Source of the DNA: Micromonospora sonchi
GTDB taxonomy: Bacteria > Actinomycetota > Actinomycetes > Mycobacteriales > Micromonosporaceae
Assembly: GCF_014646235.1 (NCBI RefSeq)
Contig: NZ_BMNB01000019.1
Location: 1 to 64,000, forward strand
Length of the DNA: 64,000 nt
Reading direction: 5' to 3'
Positions 26,527 to 34,265 of this stretch are shown here, one piece after another. A program made the position numbers and the translations under genes. Positions within the stretch are counted from its first letter, which is position 1. Each line of letters starts with the position of its first letter. The notes below the pieces were generated by a model. That model was not told the origin of the DNA. It did no database searches and worked only from the letters and a program-made list of their open reading frames with translations.

Positions 26527-27444
26527 TCAGGGGAGGGGGGTGAGGCGGGTGCGGGGGCCGGCGCGGAGGACTCCGGAGGGGAGGGGGCGGGCGGTGAGCT
26601 CCTCGGCCAACGCGGCGACCTCGAGCAGGGCGTCCAGGTCGATGCCGGTGTCGATGCCCATGTCGTGCAGCATGTGCACGGCCTCCTCGGTCGCCAGGTT
26701 GCCGCTGGCTCCCGGCGCGTACGGGCAGCCGCCGAGGCCACCGACGCTGGCGTCGAACTCGGTCACGCCCAACTCCAGCGCGGTCAGCAGGTTGGCCAGC
26801 GCGGTGCCCCGGGTGTTGTGGAAGTGCAGCAGCACCGGGATGTGCGCGTTGCGGTCGCGTACCGCTGTCAGCAGGTCACGGACCCTTCGGGGCGTACCCA
26901 TGCCGGTGGTGTCGCCGAACGCGACGCGATCGGCGCCGTCCCGGACCACGCGGTCCACGATGGCCGCGACCCGGGCCGGATCGGTGTCCCCCTCATAGGG
27001 GCAGCCGAAGCTGGTCGCGATGATCACCTCGGCCTGCGCGCCGGCGCCGTGCAGCAGGTCGATCAGTTCGGCGATGTCGTCCAGCGATTCGCCGGTGGAG
27101 CGGTTGACGTTGCGCCGGTTGTGCGTGTCGCTGGCCGAAACGACCACCTCGATCTCGGTGAACCCGGCGGCGAGCGCACGCTGGGCCCCACGGGTGTTCG
27201 GCACCAGCGCCGAGTAGCGGATGCCGTCGACCTTCGTCGCCCGCTGCCACACCTCGTCGGCGTCGGCCATCTGCGGGATCGCCTTCGGGTGCACGAACGA
27301 CACCGCCTCGATCCGTCGTACGCCGGTGCGGGAGAGCGCGTCGAGCAGCCGCACCTTGGCTTCGGTGGGAATCGGCTCCTCGTTCTGCAATCCGTCACGC
27401 GGTCCGACCTCCCGGATCGACACGAACGCCGGCAGTTCAGTCAT
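26527..27444 (-). CDS. hydroxymethylglutaryl-CoA lyase
   Basis: 305-residue HMG-CoA lyase of the DRE-TIM metallolyase family, cleaving HMG-CoA to acetyl-CoA and acetoacetate, the last step of leucine degradation. Signatures: VSIREVGPRDGLQNE (residues 8-22), ATSFGCPYEGD, FGDTTGMGTPRRV, and GGLGGCPYAPGASGN with the catalytic cysteine near the C-terminus. ATG at 27444 follows GAGGTGACCC. In a conserved leucine cluster it would sit beside the biotin carboxylase; here 1.75 kb of accessory DNA separates them. Confidence 0.95.
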   Translation of the reverse strand: MTELPAFVSIREVGPRDGLQNEEPIPTEAKVRLLDALSRTGVRRIEAVSFVHPKAIPQMADADEVWQRATKVDGIRYSALVPNTRGAQRALAAGFTEIEVVVSASDTHNRRNVNRSTGESLDDIAELIDLLHGAGAQAEVIIATSFGCPYEGDTDPARVAAIVDRVVRDGADRVAFGDTTGMGTPRRVRDLLTAVRDRNAHIPVLLHFHNTRGTALANLLTALELGVTEFDASVGGLGGCPYAPGASGNLATEEAVHMLHDMGIDTGIDLDALLEVAALAEELTARPLPSGVLRAGPRTRLTPLP

Positions 27445-27694
27445 GGGTCACCTCGGTGTGACGTCATTTCGACCAGTTGATCCGTACGGTAACGCGTCGC
27501 ACGGCCGGGTAGCTGAAGTCGCTAGCTCAGGATCCAGTCCGAGGGACGGACCGGGTGTGCGTCTAGCTCGTCTGGAGGTGGCCCTTCCAGCCGGGCTGCA
27601 ATCCCCCTACCGGGGGACATCAGCAGCCGTATGGTCGATTCGGGATTTTCCTCATGGAGCGAGCATCGCGCGGCTGACTAGTTTGAGTTCGGCA

Positions 27695-27732
27695 CGGTTT
27701 CGAAGCCGACCTGACGGTCAGCTCCGAAACCG
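27695..27732 (-). terminator. hairpin terminator after the small insert gene
   Basis: Arms CGGTTTCGAAGCCGAC (27695-27710) and GTCAGCTCCGAAACCG (27717-27732) pair at 14 of 16 positions with a 6-nt loop. It begins 12 bp beyond the stop codon of the 61-residue gene. Confidence 0.7.
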
Positions 27733-27744
27733 CCTCCGGGGAAT

Positions 27745-27930
27745 CTAACGCTGCGTCGGTCCTTCCAAGAGCTCCGCAGCGCACCGGAGTGTGGTCGAGA
27801 GGGCGCCGGCGCAGGTAGCGGCGTCCTCCCGACCCACGACCAGGGCCAGCAGGAGCAAGACATCCATCCAGCAGGCCCCCTTCCTGAGCAGGCCGACCGC
27901 CGGCCAGTCGTCCTCCATACGTCGCTTCAT
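27745..27930 (-). CDS. 61-residue small protein of unknown function
   Basis: Not recognised. ATG at 27930 has an excellent ribosome site (AAAGGAG, 5 bp spacing) and the gene is followed by a terminator, so it is likely real. The charged N-terminus (MKRRMEDDWPAVGLLRKG) leads into a hydrophobic segment (WMDVLLLLALVVG, residues 21-33). A C-terminal part with two cysteines (TCAGALSTTLRCAAELLEG) follows. It could be a small membrane or exported peptide. The last codons overlap hairpin A, whose loop sequence recurs at the start of the gene at 28291. It lies in the insert that splits the leucine cluster. Confidence 0.6.
   Translation of the reverse strand: MKRRMEDDWPAVGLLRKGACWMDVLLLLALVVGREDAATCAGALSTTLRCAAELLEGPTQR
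27748..27782 (-). promoter_or_regulatory. hairpin A with 17-nt conserved loop
   Basis: On the minus strand CGCTGCG (complement of 27775-27781) pairs with CGCAGCG (complement of 27749-27755), closed outward by a G-U pair. It encloses the loop AGCTCTTGGAAGGACCG (27757-27773) plus a G/A mismatch. It overlaps the last codons of the small gene. The loop is identical to that of hairpin B, while the stem bases differ and still pair. Confidence 0.75.
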
Positions 27931-28262
27931 GTTCTCCTTTCACAGCCTCCAGGGCGTGCGGCGCGGCTGGCGCACGGGGCTGACCGCGCCCCGTTGACCG
28001 TCGTCAGCACACGATGACCTCGCTGATCACGCACCTGGAACAACGACTGACCACCGGGCGCGTACGCCCGTACTGGCCGGGTACCGAAGCCGCTACCCGG
28101 CCAAAGTGGACTGATCCGGGCCGTTGCTAGGAATCCCGGCCGGACAAGGGCTTTCGTCTCGACTCGGGCCCTCCAGCCCGGCCAATGACCCGGCCAGAAA
28201 CCGGGCGACCGCCGCGGAAGTTGATGGTCGGGGTTGACCGGAGAGGGCAAAATACGAGGTCC
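27931..28262. other. 332-bp intergenic region of the insert
   Basis: No supported gene. A 38-codon open frame at 28014-28130 (MTSLITHLEQRL...) has no ribosome site, and an antisense frame covering the gene to the right is a shadow. The region should carry the divergent promoters of the small gene and of the gene at 28291. Confidence 0.45.
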
Positions 28263-28298
28263 GTGTCATGTAGCTCTTGGAAGGACCGACATGACCAC
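28263..28298 (+). promoter_or_regulatory. hairpin B: start codon in stem, Shine-Dalgarno in loop
   Basis: GTCATGT (28265-28271) pairs perfectly with ACATGAC (28289-28295); two more pairs extend it past a one-base bulge. The loop is AGCTCTTGGAAGGACCG (28272-28288). The loop contains the ribosome site GGAAGGA and the 3' arm contains the ATG at 28291, so folding would hide the start codon. Same loop as hairpin A with a different, compensating stem. Confidence 0.78.
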
Positions 28299-29112
28299 CG
28301 ACAACGCCGAGCCGCTGCCTGCCCAAGGGAGAACGCCAAGACACCGGCTCACCCCGTCCGATCAGCTCGCCGCCGCGTACCTGCGCCGCTACAAGGACCC
28401 AGCCGTCGCCGAGTACGCGCTGGCGGTACGTGACCTCGTGGAACGCCACATTGGCCCAGTCGACACCTGGAGCAGGCTCGCGGAGCGGCTCTGCCAGGGC
28501 GGGAAACGCGAAAAGAGGATCTGGCGTAAAAAGCTGTCCCGGCACTTCACCGCCGAGTGCAAGGGCCCGCCGTGGCAGACCGTGGACCGCATCGTGAAGT
28601 GCATTGTCCCGTCGCCGGGCCGCCCCGCCCTACTGGCCGAGTTCGGCCGGTTGCACAATGCGGCACGCGGCGAACCGCCGCCCCACGAACACGCCAGCGC
28701 ACAGGCCCGCGAAGTGGGCGAGAGCAGCGCCCACACCCAGCCGGACCAGCGGCGGGATCCGACCGACCTGGAGCGCGAGAACGCCGATCTCCGGCGCAGG
28801 TTGGCCACTAGCAAAGCTGAGATCCACCGGCTGCAGGGCCAGTTGCGCGGCACCGGCACCACGATGCCCACCGGCGAGCCTGAATCGACGTCGCCCCCGC
28901 ACAACGAGCTGGCCACGATCTTGCCGCGCGGTGCGTCCCGCAACCAGGGGCCCTTCTCCACCGAGCACGGTGACGTCGGCGGCAACGATCCGGAGCATCG
29001 GCAGCGCTTACGGGTCGACATGACCATGTTCCGATCTCAGCACGCCCCGGCCATCGAACTAGCCGGTACGCGGGAGCACACGTGGGGACGCGAGGCGCGG
29101 CTACCGAGGTGA
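28291..29112 (+). CDS. unrecognised basic protein, possible regulator with coiled coil
   Basis: 273 residues, family not recognised with certainty. Residues about 20-115 form a compact domain with a strongly basic stretch (GGKREKRIWRKKLSRHFTAE), followed by CKGPPWQTVDRIVKCIV. This resembles helix-turn-helix regions of actinobacterial regulators, but that is inference. Residues about 155-190 make a coiled coil (LERENADLRRRLATSKAEIHRLQGQL). The remainder is low-complexity and probably disordered. ATG at 28291 has GGAAGGA 5 bp upstream, within hairpin B. It interrupts the leucine cluster and is oriented against it; nucleic-acid binding and self-control through the hairpin is a testable idea. Confidence 0.75.
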   Translation: MTTDNAEPLPAQGRTPRHRLTPSDQLAAAYLRRYKDPAVAEYALAVRDLVERHIGPVDTWSRLAERLCQGGKREKRIWRKKLSRHFTAECKGPPWQTVDRIVKCIVPSPGRPALLAEFGRLHNAARGEPPPHEHASAQAREVGESSAHTQPDQRRDPTDLERENADLRRRLATSKAEIHRLQGQLRGTGTTMPTGEPESTSPPHNELATILPRGASRNQGPFSTEHGDVGGNDPEHRQRLRVDMTMFRSQHAPAIELAGTREHTWGREARLPR

Positions 29113-29200
29113 ATCGGGGCCGCCCGGTCCAGCCGACATCGACGCGGACGCGGACGCACCACTGCCGGATTGCGCCGGACGCTGGCGGCCCCGGTGCCGG

Positions 29201-30568
29201 TCAGCGCATCCGGGAAACGATCGCGGTGTCGTAGTCGCCGGAGGTGAACTCCCCGTTCTCCAGCAGTTCGGCGAAGAAGGGCAGGTTCTGCTTTGGGCCA
29301 GTGATCTCGAAGGCGGCTACGGTCGCCCTCGCCCGCTCGATCGCCTCAGTCCGGCTGGCACCGTGCACGATGAGCTTGGCCATCAGGCTGTCGTAGAACG
29401 GCGTGACCGTGTTTCCCGCAACGTAACCGGAGTCGACGCGCACCCCCTCGCCGGTGGGCTCCACCCAGGTCCTGATCGCACCCGGGCCGGGCAGGAACCG
29501 CTTCGGGTCCTCCGCGTTGATCCGCAGCTCGATGGCGTGTCCGCGCGGGGTCAGCGCATCCGGGTCGAAAGTCGGCGCCAGGCCGGCAGCCACCCGCAAC
29601 TGCTGCTCGACCAGGTCCAGGCCATAAACCAGCTCGGTCACCGGGTGCTCCACCTGGAGCCGGGTGTTCATCTCCAGGAAGAAAAATTCGTCGACGCCGG
29701 AACCGTCACCCTTGAAGTCCCGCTGGCGCGGGACCAACAGGCACTCCACCGTGCCGGCGTTGCGGTAGTGCACCGCCTCGCCCGCGCGTACCGCCGCCGC
29801 GAGCAGGCGCGAGCGGAGCTCCGGCGACACCGCCGGGGAAGGCGACTCCTCCACCAGCTTCTGGTTGCGGCGCTGCACCGAGCACTCCCGCTCGCCGAGC
29901 GCCACCACCCGGCCGTCGGCCAGCCCGAGGATTTGCACCTCGACGTGGCGCACCCTGGGGAAGTACCGCTCGATCAGCACCGAGCCGTCACCGAACATCC
30001 GCTCGGCGAACGACCGCACCTTGTCGTACTCGGTGCGCAACGCGGCCTCGTCGGCGGCCACGCCCATGCCCATGCCGCCCCCACCCGCGGCGGCCTTCAC
30101 CATCACCGGGTAGCCGATCTCGTTGGCCGCAGCGGCCGCCGCCGCCAGATCCGCCGCCGGTTCGGTGGTGCCGGGCGCCACCGGCACCCCGGCCGCCGCC
30201 ATCAGGTTCCGCGCATTGATCTTGTCGCCCATCGCGCTGATCGCGTCCGCTCCCGGTCCGACCCAGATCAGACCGCTGGCCTCAACGGTACGGGCGAAGT
30301 CGGCGTTCTCCGACAGGAAGCCGTAGCCGGGGTGGATCGCCTGCGCGCCGGTCGACCTGGCGGCGGCGAGGATCGCCTCGGTGTTGCGGTAGCTCTGCGC
30401 CGGGTTGGCCGGGCCGACGCAGACGGCCTCGTCGGCCTCGACCACGAACGGCAGGTCGGCGTCGGCCTCCGAGTGCACCGCGATCGCGCGTACCCCGAGC
30501 CGCTTCGCGGTCCGAATGATCCGCCGGGCGATCTCGCCCCGGTTGGCGACCAGCAGCGATTCGATCAT
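29201..30568 (-). CDS. biotin carboxylase subunit without carrier domain
   Basis: 455-residue ATP-grasp biotin carboxylase, the subunit that carboxylates biotin for the acyl-CoA carboxylase of this cluster. Present: N-terminal VANRGEIARRIIRTAKRLG, the ATP loop KAAAGGGGMGMG, ERECSVQRRNQKLVEE, EMNTRLQVEHPVTE and RINAED. It ends at SGDYDTAIVSRMR, the usual end of a stand-alone biotin carboxylase. There is no biotinyl domain or MKM biotin site, whereas methylcrotonyl- and propionyl-type alpha subunits are usually 590-670 residues with a carrier domain. ATG at 30568, GAGGAG-type site upstream. The carrier must be encoded elsewhere or was lost with the insert. Confidence 0.92.
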   Translation of the reverse strand: MIESLLVANRGEIARRIIRTAKRLGVRAIAVHSEADADLPFVVEADEAVCVGPANPAQSYRNTEAILAAARSTGAQAIHPGYGFLSENADFARTVEASGLIWVGPGADAISAMGDKINARNLMAAAGVPVAPGTTEPAADLAAAAAAANEIGYPVMVKAAAGGGGMGMGVAADEAALRTEYDKVRSFAERMFGDGSVLIERYFPRVRHVEVQILGLADGRVVALGERECSVQRRNQKLVEESPSPAVSPELRSRLLAAAVRAGEAVHYRNAGTVECLLVPRQRDFKGDGSGVDEFFFLEMNTRLQVEHPVTELVYGLDLVEQQLRVAAGLAPTFDPDALTPRGHAIELRINAEDPKRFLPGPGAIRTWVEPTGEGVRVDSGYVAGNTVTPFYDSLMAKLIVHGASRTEAIERARATVAAFEITGPKQNLPFFAELLENGEFTSGDYDTAIVSRMR

Positions 30569-30627
30569 GGCTCCTCCGAGCGTTCCATCTTGTGGGACGC
30601 GAGCTAGGAAACCACGCCCCCTCCGGT

Positions 30628-30682
30628 GTAAGGAAGGGCCCCCTATTAACGCCTGCGGTAGAGGAGGGGCCCCCTATTAACA
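30628..30682. repeat. dispersed GGGCCCC/GTTAAC repeat, copy 1
   Basis: Two half-units with a period of 30 bp: GTAAGGAAGGGCCCCCTATT (30628) and GTAGAGGAGGGGCCCCCTAT (30658), each ending in TTAAC and separated by GCCTGCG. A second element of the same design lies at 36551. Intergenic, between the biotin carboxylase and TetR genes. Confidence 0.85.
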
Positions 30683-30692
30683 CGACGAGGGG

Positions 30693-31319
30693 TCAGGCCG
30701 GGTCGGTGGGGGCCAGGAGCGCGGCTAGGGTGGCGCTGCGCAGCAGCTCGGCGCGGCGCCGGCGGTCGACCTCACCACCGAGGAAGGGAGTGGAGTTCAT
30801 CAGGCCGAATGCGGCGTGCGCCAACACGCGCGCCTCGCCGTCGGGCAGCCCGGTATGCAGCGCGGTCAGCACGGCGACCCATTCCTCGACGTAGAGCCGC
30901 TGAAGGCGGCGAATGCGCCGTCGGGGCTCCTCCGGCATCCGGTCCAGCTCGTGCAGGTGAAGTGCGATGACGGCGGGATTGGCCAGCGCGAAGTCGACAT
31001 GAAAGTCGATCAAGGACTCCAGGGCGGGACGCGGGTCGCCCGGGTGGGCGGCGGCCCGCTGTCGCCCACCGTCGAGCAGCCCTTCACTCACCGGCACCAG
31101 CGCGGCGACCAGCATCGCCTCCTTGCCGGCAAAGTGGTGGTAGAGCGCCGGGCCGGTCACGCCGGCAGCCGCACCGATGTCGTCCATCGACACGCCGTGA
31201 TAGCCACGGGAGGCGAAGAGCCCCACCGCGATCTCCAGGATCTCGTCCTTGCGGGACCGGCGCCGCCTAGCCCCCGTGGCCCCGCCGTTCGTTACCCGGG
31301 CCTGCTGCTCCACCGTCAC
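30693..31319 (-). CDS. TetR-family regulator of the acyl-CoA cluster
   Basis: 208-residue TetR repressor. The DNA-binding domain (residues 20-70) reads KDEILEIAVGLFASRGYHGVSMDDIGAAAGVTGPALYHHF. The C-terminal ligand domain ends in a helical Arg/Ala segment. GTG at 31319 was chosen as the first start before the domain; a second GTG lies 6 bp in. Position at the head of the biotin carboxylase gene in the same direction suggests it controls the branched acyl-CoA genes, in the manner of actinobacterial acyl-CoA-responsive TetR proteins. The likely operator is the palindrome at 26342-26351. Neighbourhood is the main evidence for the role. Confidence 0.85.
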   Translation of the reverse strand: MTVEQQARVTNGGATGARRRRSRKDEILEIAVGLFASRGYHGVSMDDIGAAAGVTGPALYHHFAGKEAMLVAALVPVSEGLLDGGRQRAAAHPGDPRPALESLIDFHVDFALANPAVIALHLHELDRMPEEPRRRIRRLQRLYVEEWVAVLTALHTGLPDGEARVLAHAAFGLMNSTPFLGGEVDRRRRAELLRSATLAALLAPTDPA

Positions 31320-31362
31320 CGGGCAAGCGTAGACCCAGGGTGCTGACGGTGGGCAGTCTCGG

Positions 31363-32601
31363 TTACCAGTCAGTCCGCCTACCGGGAACGCCGCCGGGCG
31401 CAGGACCACCCGGCACGACGCCGTCGGGCGCAGGACCCCGGGCGGCATCGTCGGTGGTCCGCTGTTCCAGGCCGGACAGGCGCAGGGCGATCCGGCGTCG
31501 GGCCGGCGGCAGCACCCCGACCAGGCGCAGCAGCACGTCCCGGGCCGGGCGGAGGGAGGGCGGTGCGGTGGCCAGCCGGGTGAGCCGGTCGGCGAAGCCG
31601 GCCACCTCGTGGGCGAGCGGGCGCCGGCGGGCAGCGTACTCGTCCAGCAACTGGTCGGGACCGCCGGCCAGCACGTCGGCGAGGGTCTCACCGAGGTCGA
31701 CCGCGTCACAGATGCCGAGGTTCATCCCCTGCCCGCCGGCCGGGCTGTGCACGTGACCGGAGTCACCGGCCAGCAGCACCGGCCCGATGCGGAAGGCCTC
31801 GGCGATCCGCCGGTGCAGCCGGAAGCGCGACGACCAGAGCACCTCGCGCACCCGGTCGGGCCGACGTACCGGACCGCGCTCGTCGAGCAGCCGTTGCAGG
31901 TGACCAGCGTCCGGCTCGGGCGGCGCCTCGGCGACGGTGGCGACCAGTCGTACCCGGCCGTCGGGCAGCGGCGCCCAGACCAACGGGCCACCGCGGGCGA
32001 GGAAGATGGACGCGCCGTCGCGGGGGAGAGCGCTGTCGACGCGTACGTCGGCCAGCACGAAGGACTCCGCCGAGTCCGCCGGGCCGGTGAAGGGGATGCC
32101 GGCCAACTCACGCACCGTGCTGTGGATGCCGTCGGTGCCGACCACCCAGCGGGCGCGCACGGTCGCACCGTCCAACCGGGCCACCGCGCCACCGCCGTCG
32201 TGCTGCAGGCCGGTGAGTCGGTACGGGCGCAGCACCCGGACGCCCGCGTCGGCCAGCCGCTCGGTCAGCACCGCCTCGGTCACCGACTGGGAGACCATCA
32301 GCGCATACGGATGGCGGCTGGGTAGCTGGTCGAACGGCACGGTGAGCAGCAGCCGGTCCCGGTCCCGGACGCTGAAGCGCGTCGACCGCAGCCCTCGGGC
32401 CACCAGCGGCGCGCCCGCACCGAGCCGGTCCAGCACCTCCAGGGTGTACGCGTGCACTACCGCCGCCCGCGAGGTGACCGCCGGCTCTTCGCGCTGGTCG
32501 ACCAGGGTGACCTCGACTCCCCGACGGGCCAGGGTGAGTGCGGCGGTCAGCCCGGTCGGACCGGCTCCGATGATCAGCACGTCCGTTCGCTCGGGCAGCA
32601 T
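31363..32601 (-). CDS. FAD-dependent aromatic monooxygenase
   Basis: 412-residue flavoprotein hydroxylase of the p-hydroxybenzoate/pentachlorophenol class. FAD motif VLIIGAGPTGLTAALTLARRG at the N-terminus; DG motif GTDGIHSTVRELAG near residue 155; GD motif AGDSGHVHSPAGGQGMN near residue 282, followed by CDAVDLGETLADVL. These are the three classical fingerprints. ATG at 32601 follows GGGAGG with good spacing. Divergent from a TetR gene across 107 bp that contains three operator copies, so it is inducible. The substrate is unknown; no aromatic pathway genes are adjacent, so detoxification or antibiotic modification are both possible. Confidence 0.92.
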   Translation of the reverse strand: MLPERTDVLIIGAGPTGLTAALTLARRGVEVTLVDQREEPAVTSRAAVVHAYTLEVLDRLGAGAPLVARGLRSTRFSVRDRDRLLLTVPFDQLPSRHPYALMVSQSVTEAVLTERLADAGVRVLRPYRLTGLQHDGGGAVARLDGATVRARWVVGTDGIHSTVRELAGIPFTGPADSAESFVLADVRVDSALPRDGASIFLARGGPLVWAPLPDGRVRLVATVAEAPPEPDAGHLQRLLDERGPVRRPDRVREVLWSSRFRLHRRIAEAFRIGPVLLAGDSGHVHSPAGGQGMNLGICDAVDLGETLADVLAGGPDQLLDEYAARRRPLAHEVAGFADRLTRLATAPPSLRPARDVLLRLVGVLPPARRRIALRLSGLEQRTTDDAARGPAPDGVVPGGPAPGGVPGRRTDW

Positions 32602-32623
32602 TACGACCTCCCGTGGAGCAGTT

Positions 32624-32695
32624 GCCAACAAGTGTTTGCCAACGCTTGTTGGCAACGCTAGGCGCCCCCGGGAGCAGAAGTCAACAAGCGTTGGC
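32624..32695. promoter_or_regulatory. three TetR operator copies
   Basis: A 16-bp partly palindromic site GCCAACAAGCGTTGGC occurs three times: 32624-32639 (GCCAACAAGTGTTTGC), 32638-32653 (inverted orientation, GCCAACGCTTGTTGGC) and 32680-32695 (GTCAACAAGCGTTGGC). Centres are 14 bp and 42 bp apart. The array covers both divergent promoters of the monooxygenase and TetR genes. Confidence 0.8.
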
Positions 32696-32708
32696 ATATC
32701 GTCGCCGC

Positions 32709-33338
32709 ATGACGGAAGGCGTACTCCCGGAAGCGGGCGGGTCGGACGCGGAGTCGGCGGCCGGGGTCCATCGCCCGCGTCGCTCGGACGTGACCCGCGC
32801 GGCGATCCTGCGGGCCGCTCGCGAGAGGTTCGCGGCGGACGGCTACGACCGGGCGACGATCCGCGCCATCGCCGCCGACGCGCGGATCGACCCGTCCATG
32901 GTGATCCGCTACTACGGGAGCAAGGAGGAGCTGTTCGCCACGGCGGCGGAGTTCGACCTGCGGCTGCCGGACCTGAGCGACGTGCCACCCGACCGTCTCG
33001 GCGCGGCACTGGTCAGCTACTTCTTCACCCGGTGGGAGGAGGACAGCACGCTGCCGGCACTGCTGCGTACGGCGAGCACCAACCCGAGCGCGGCCGAACG
33101 CGTACGCGAAATCTTCGCCACCCAGCTCAGCGCCGCCGTGGCCCGCATGGTCGCCGACCCGGCGGAAGCCCCCCGCCGGGCCGCCCTGGTCGCCAGCCAA
33201 CTGCTCGGCGTGGCCCTGACCCGCTACGTCCTGCGCCTACCGCCCATGGTCGACATCTCCCCCGCCGACCTGATCACCTGGCTCTCCCCCACCATCCAGC
33301 GCTACCTCCGCGCCGCTCCCGGCCCGGATCGACGATGA
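32709..33338 (+). CDS. TetR-family repressor of the monooxygenase
   Basis: 209-residue TetR regulator. The helix-turn-helix domain at residues 20-68 reads RSDVTRAAILRAARERFAAD, then RATIRAIAADARIDPSMVIR and YYGSKEELF. The C-terminal domain is the TetR_C type of actinobacterial drug-response regulators (LLRTASTNPSAAERVREIF, then ALVASQLLGVALTRYVLRL). ATG at 32709 starts 14 bp after the third operator copy. It should repress itself and the divergent FAD monooxygenase until a ligand binds. It ends at a bidirectional hairpin. Confidence 0.9.
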   Translation: MTEGVLPEAGGSDAESAAGVHRPRRSDVTRAAILRAARERFAADGYDRATIRAIAADARIDPSMVIRYYGSKEELFATAAEFDLRLPDLSDVPPDRLGAALVSYFFTRWEEDSTLPALLRTASTNPSAAERVREIFATQLSAAVARMVADPAEAPRRAALVASQLLGVALTRYVLRLPPMVDISPADLITWLSPTIQRYLRAAPGPDRR

Positions 33339-33372
33339 AGTCGGCGGGCTCGAACAGCCCGCCGACTTCGTC
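33334..33372. terminator. bidirectional terminator between TetR and rhodanese genes
   Basis: A 17-bp stem (GATGAAGTCGGCGGGCT with AGCCCGCCGACTTCGTC, one T-G pair) around a 5-nt loop. It overlaps the TetR stop codon. Confidence 0.88.
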
Positions 33373-33374
33373 GG

Positions 33375-34265
33375 TCACCTCGGGTCGGGACCCTTGACGA
33401 CGGGGGCCCGGACCAGGTTGCCCCACTCGGTCCAGGAGCCGTCGTAGTTGCGCACCTTCGGGTAGCCGAGCAGGTGGCGCAGCACGAACCAGGTGTGGCT
33501 GGAGCGTTCGCCGATCCGGCAGTACGCGATCACGTCGTCGTCCGGGCTCAGCCCGAGCTGGTCCGCGTAGATGGCGCGCAGTTCCTCGGCTGACTTGAAC
33601 GTGCCGTCATCGTTGGCGGCGGACTTCCACGGCTTGCTCACCGCGCCCGGGATGTGCCCGCCGCGCAGCGCGCCCTCCTGCGGGTAGTCCGGCATGTGCA
33701 GCATCTCGCCGGTGTACTCACCCGGCGAACGCACGTCCACCAGTGGCCGGCCGGCGTCGATGTGCGCCGCCACCTCCTCGCGGAACGCCCGCACCGGCGA
33801 GTCGTCACGCTGCGGCACCGGGTACTCCGCCCGCGGCCGGTTCGGCTTGTCCCGGGTCAGCTCCCGCCCCTCGGCGATCCACTTCTGCCGGCCGCCGTCG
33901 AGCAGCCGCACGTCGGGATGACCGAAAAGGGTGAAGACCCAGAGGGCGTACGCGGCCCACCAGTTGAAGTTGTCGCCGTAGAAGACGACGGTGTCGTCGC
34001 GACCGATGCCCTTGGCGGCACACATCTCGGCGAACCGTTCGGGGTCCAGATAGTCGCGGGTCACCTGGTCGTTCAGCTCGAGATGCCAGTCGACCTTGAT
34101 GGCGCCGGGGATGTGGCCGGTGTCATAGAGCAACACGTCCTCATCTGACTCGACGACGACCAGGCCCTCGTCGTTCAGATGCTCGGCCAGCCAGTCGGTG
34201 GTGACCAGCCGCTGCGGATCGGCGTAGGACTGAAGTCGGGGATCGGGATCACTCGGCACAGACAT
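33375..34265 (-). CDS. thiosulfate/3-mercaptopyruvate sulfurtransferase (rhodanese)
   Basis: 296-residue tandem-rhodanese sulfurtransferase. The N-terminal inactive repeat contains VESDEDVLLYDTGHIPGA. The C-terminal active repeat has VDVRSPGEYTGE, then the loop AYCRIGERSSHTWFVL with the catalytic cysteine in CRIGERS, the pattern of actinobacterial CysA/SseA proteins. ATG at 34265. It moves sulfane sulfur between thiol carriers in the cytoplasm. A SufE-like gene lies 9 kb away at 43570; in other actinobacteria the two are often neighbours. Confidence 0.95.
   Translation of the reverse strand: MSVPSDPDPRLQSYADPQRLVTTDWLAEHLNDEGLVVVESDEDVLLYDTGHIPGAIKVDWHLELNDQVTRDYLDPERFAEMCAAKGIGRDDTVVFYGDNFNWWAAYALWVFTLFGHPDVRLLDGGRQKWIAEGRELTRDKPNRPRAEYPVPQRDDSPVRAFREEVAAHIDAGRPLVDVRSPGEYTGEMLHMPDYPQEGALRGGHIPGAVSKPWKSAANDDGTFKSAEELRAIYADQLGLSPDDDVIAYCRIGERSSHTWFVLRHLLGYPKVRNYDGSWTEWGNLVRAPVVKGPDPR

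Noticed and set aside
28014..28130. 38-codon frame MTSLITHLEQRL...
   Set aside because: No ribosome site and no second line of evidence; could be leaderless but unsupported.
28093..28545. 150-codon frame on the minus strand across the insert
   Set aside because: Antisense shadow of the 28291 gene and of hairpin B; no ribosome site.
29116..29192. GGGGCCGCC/GGCGGCCCC inverted repeat between the 28291 gene and biotin carboxylase
   Set aside because: 9-bp arms 59 bp apart are not unusual at this GC content; possible terminator but not strong enough to list.
31363..33338. Secondary-metabolite cluster around the FAD monooxygenase
   Set aside because: No polyketide, peptide-synthetase or tailoring genes adjacent; only a monooxygenase and its regulator.
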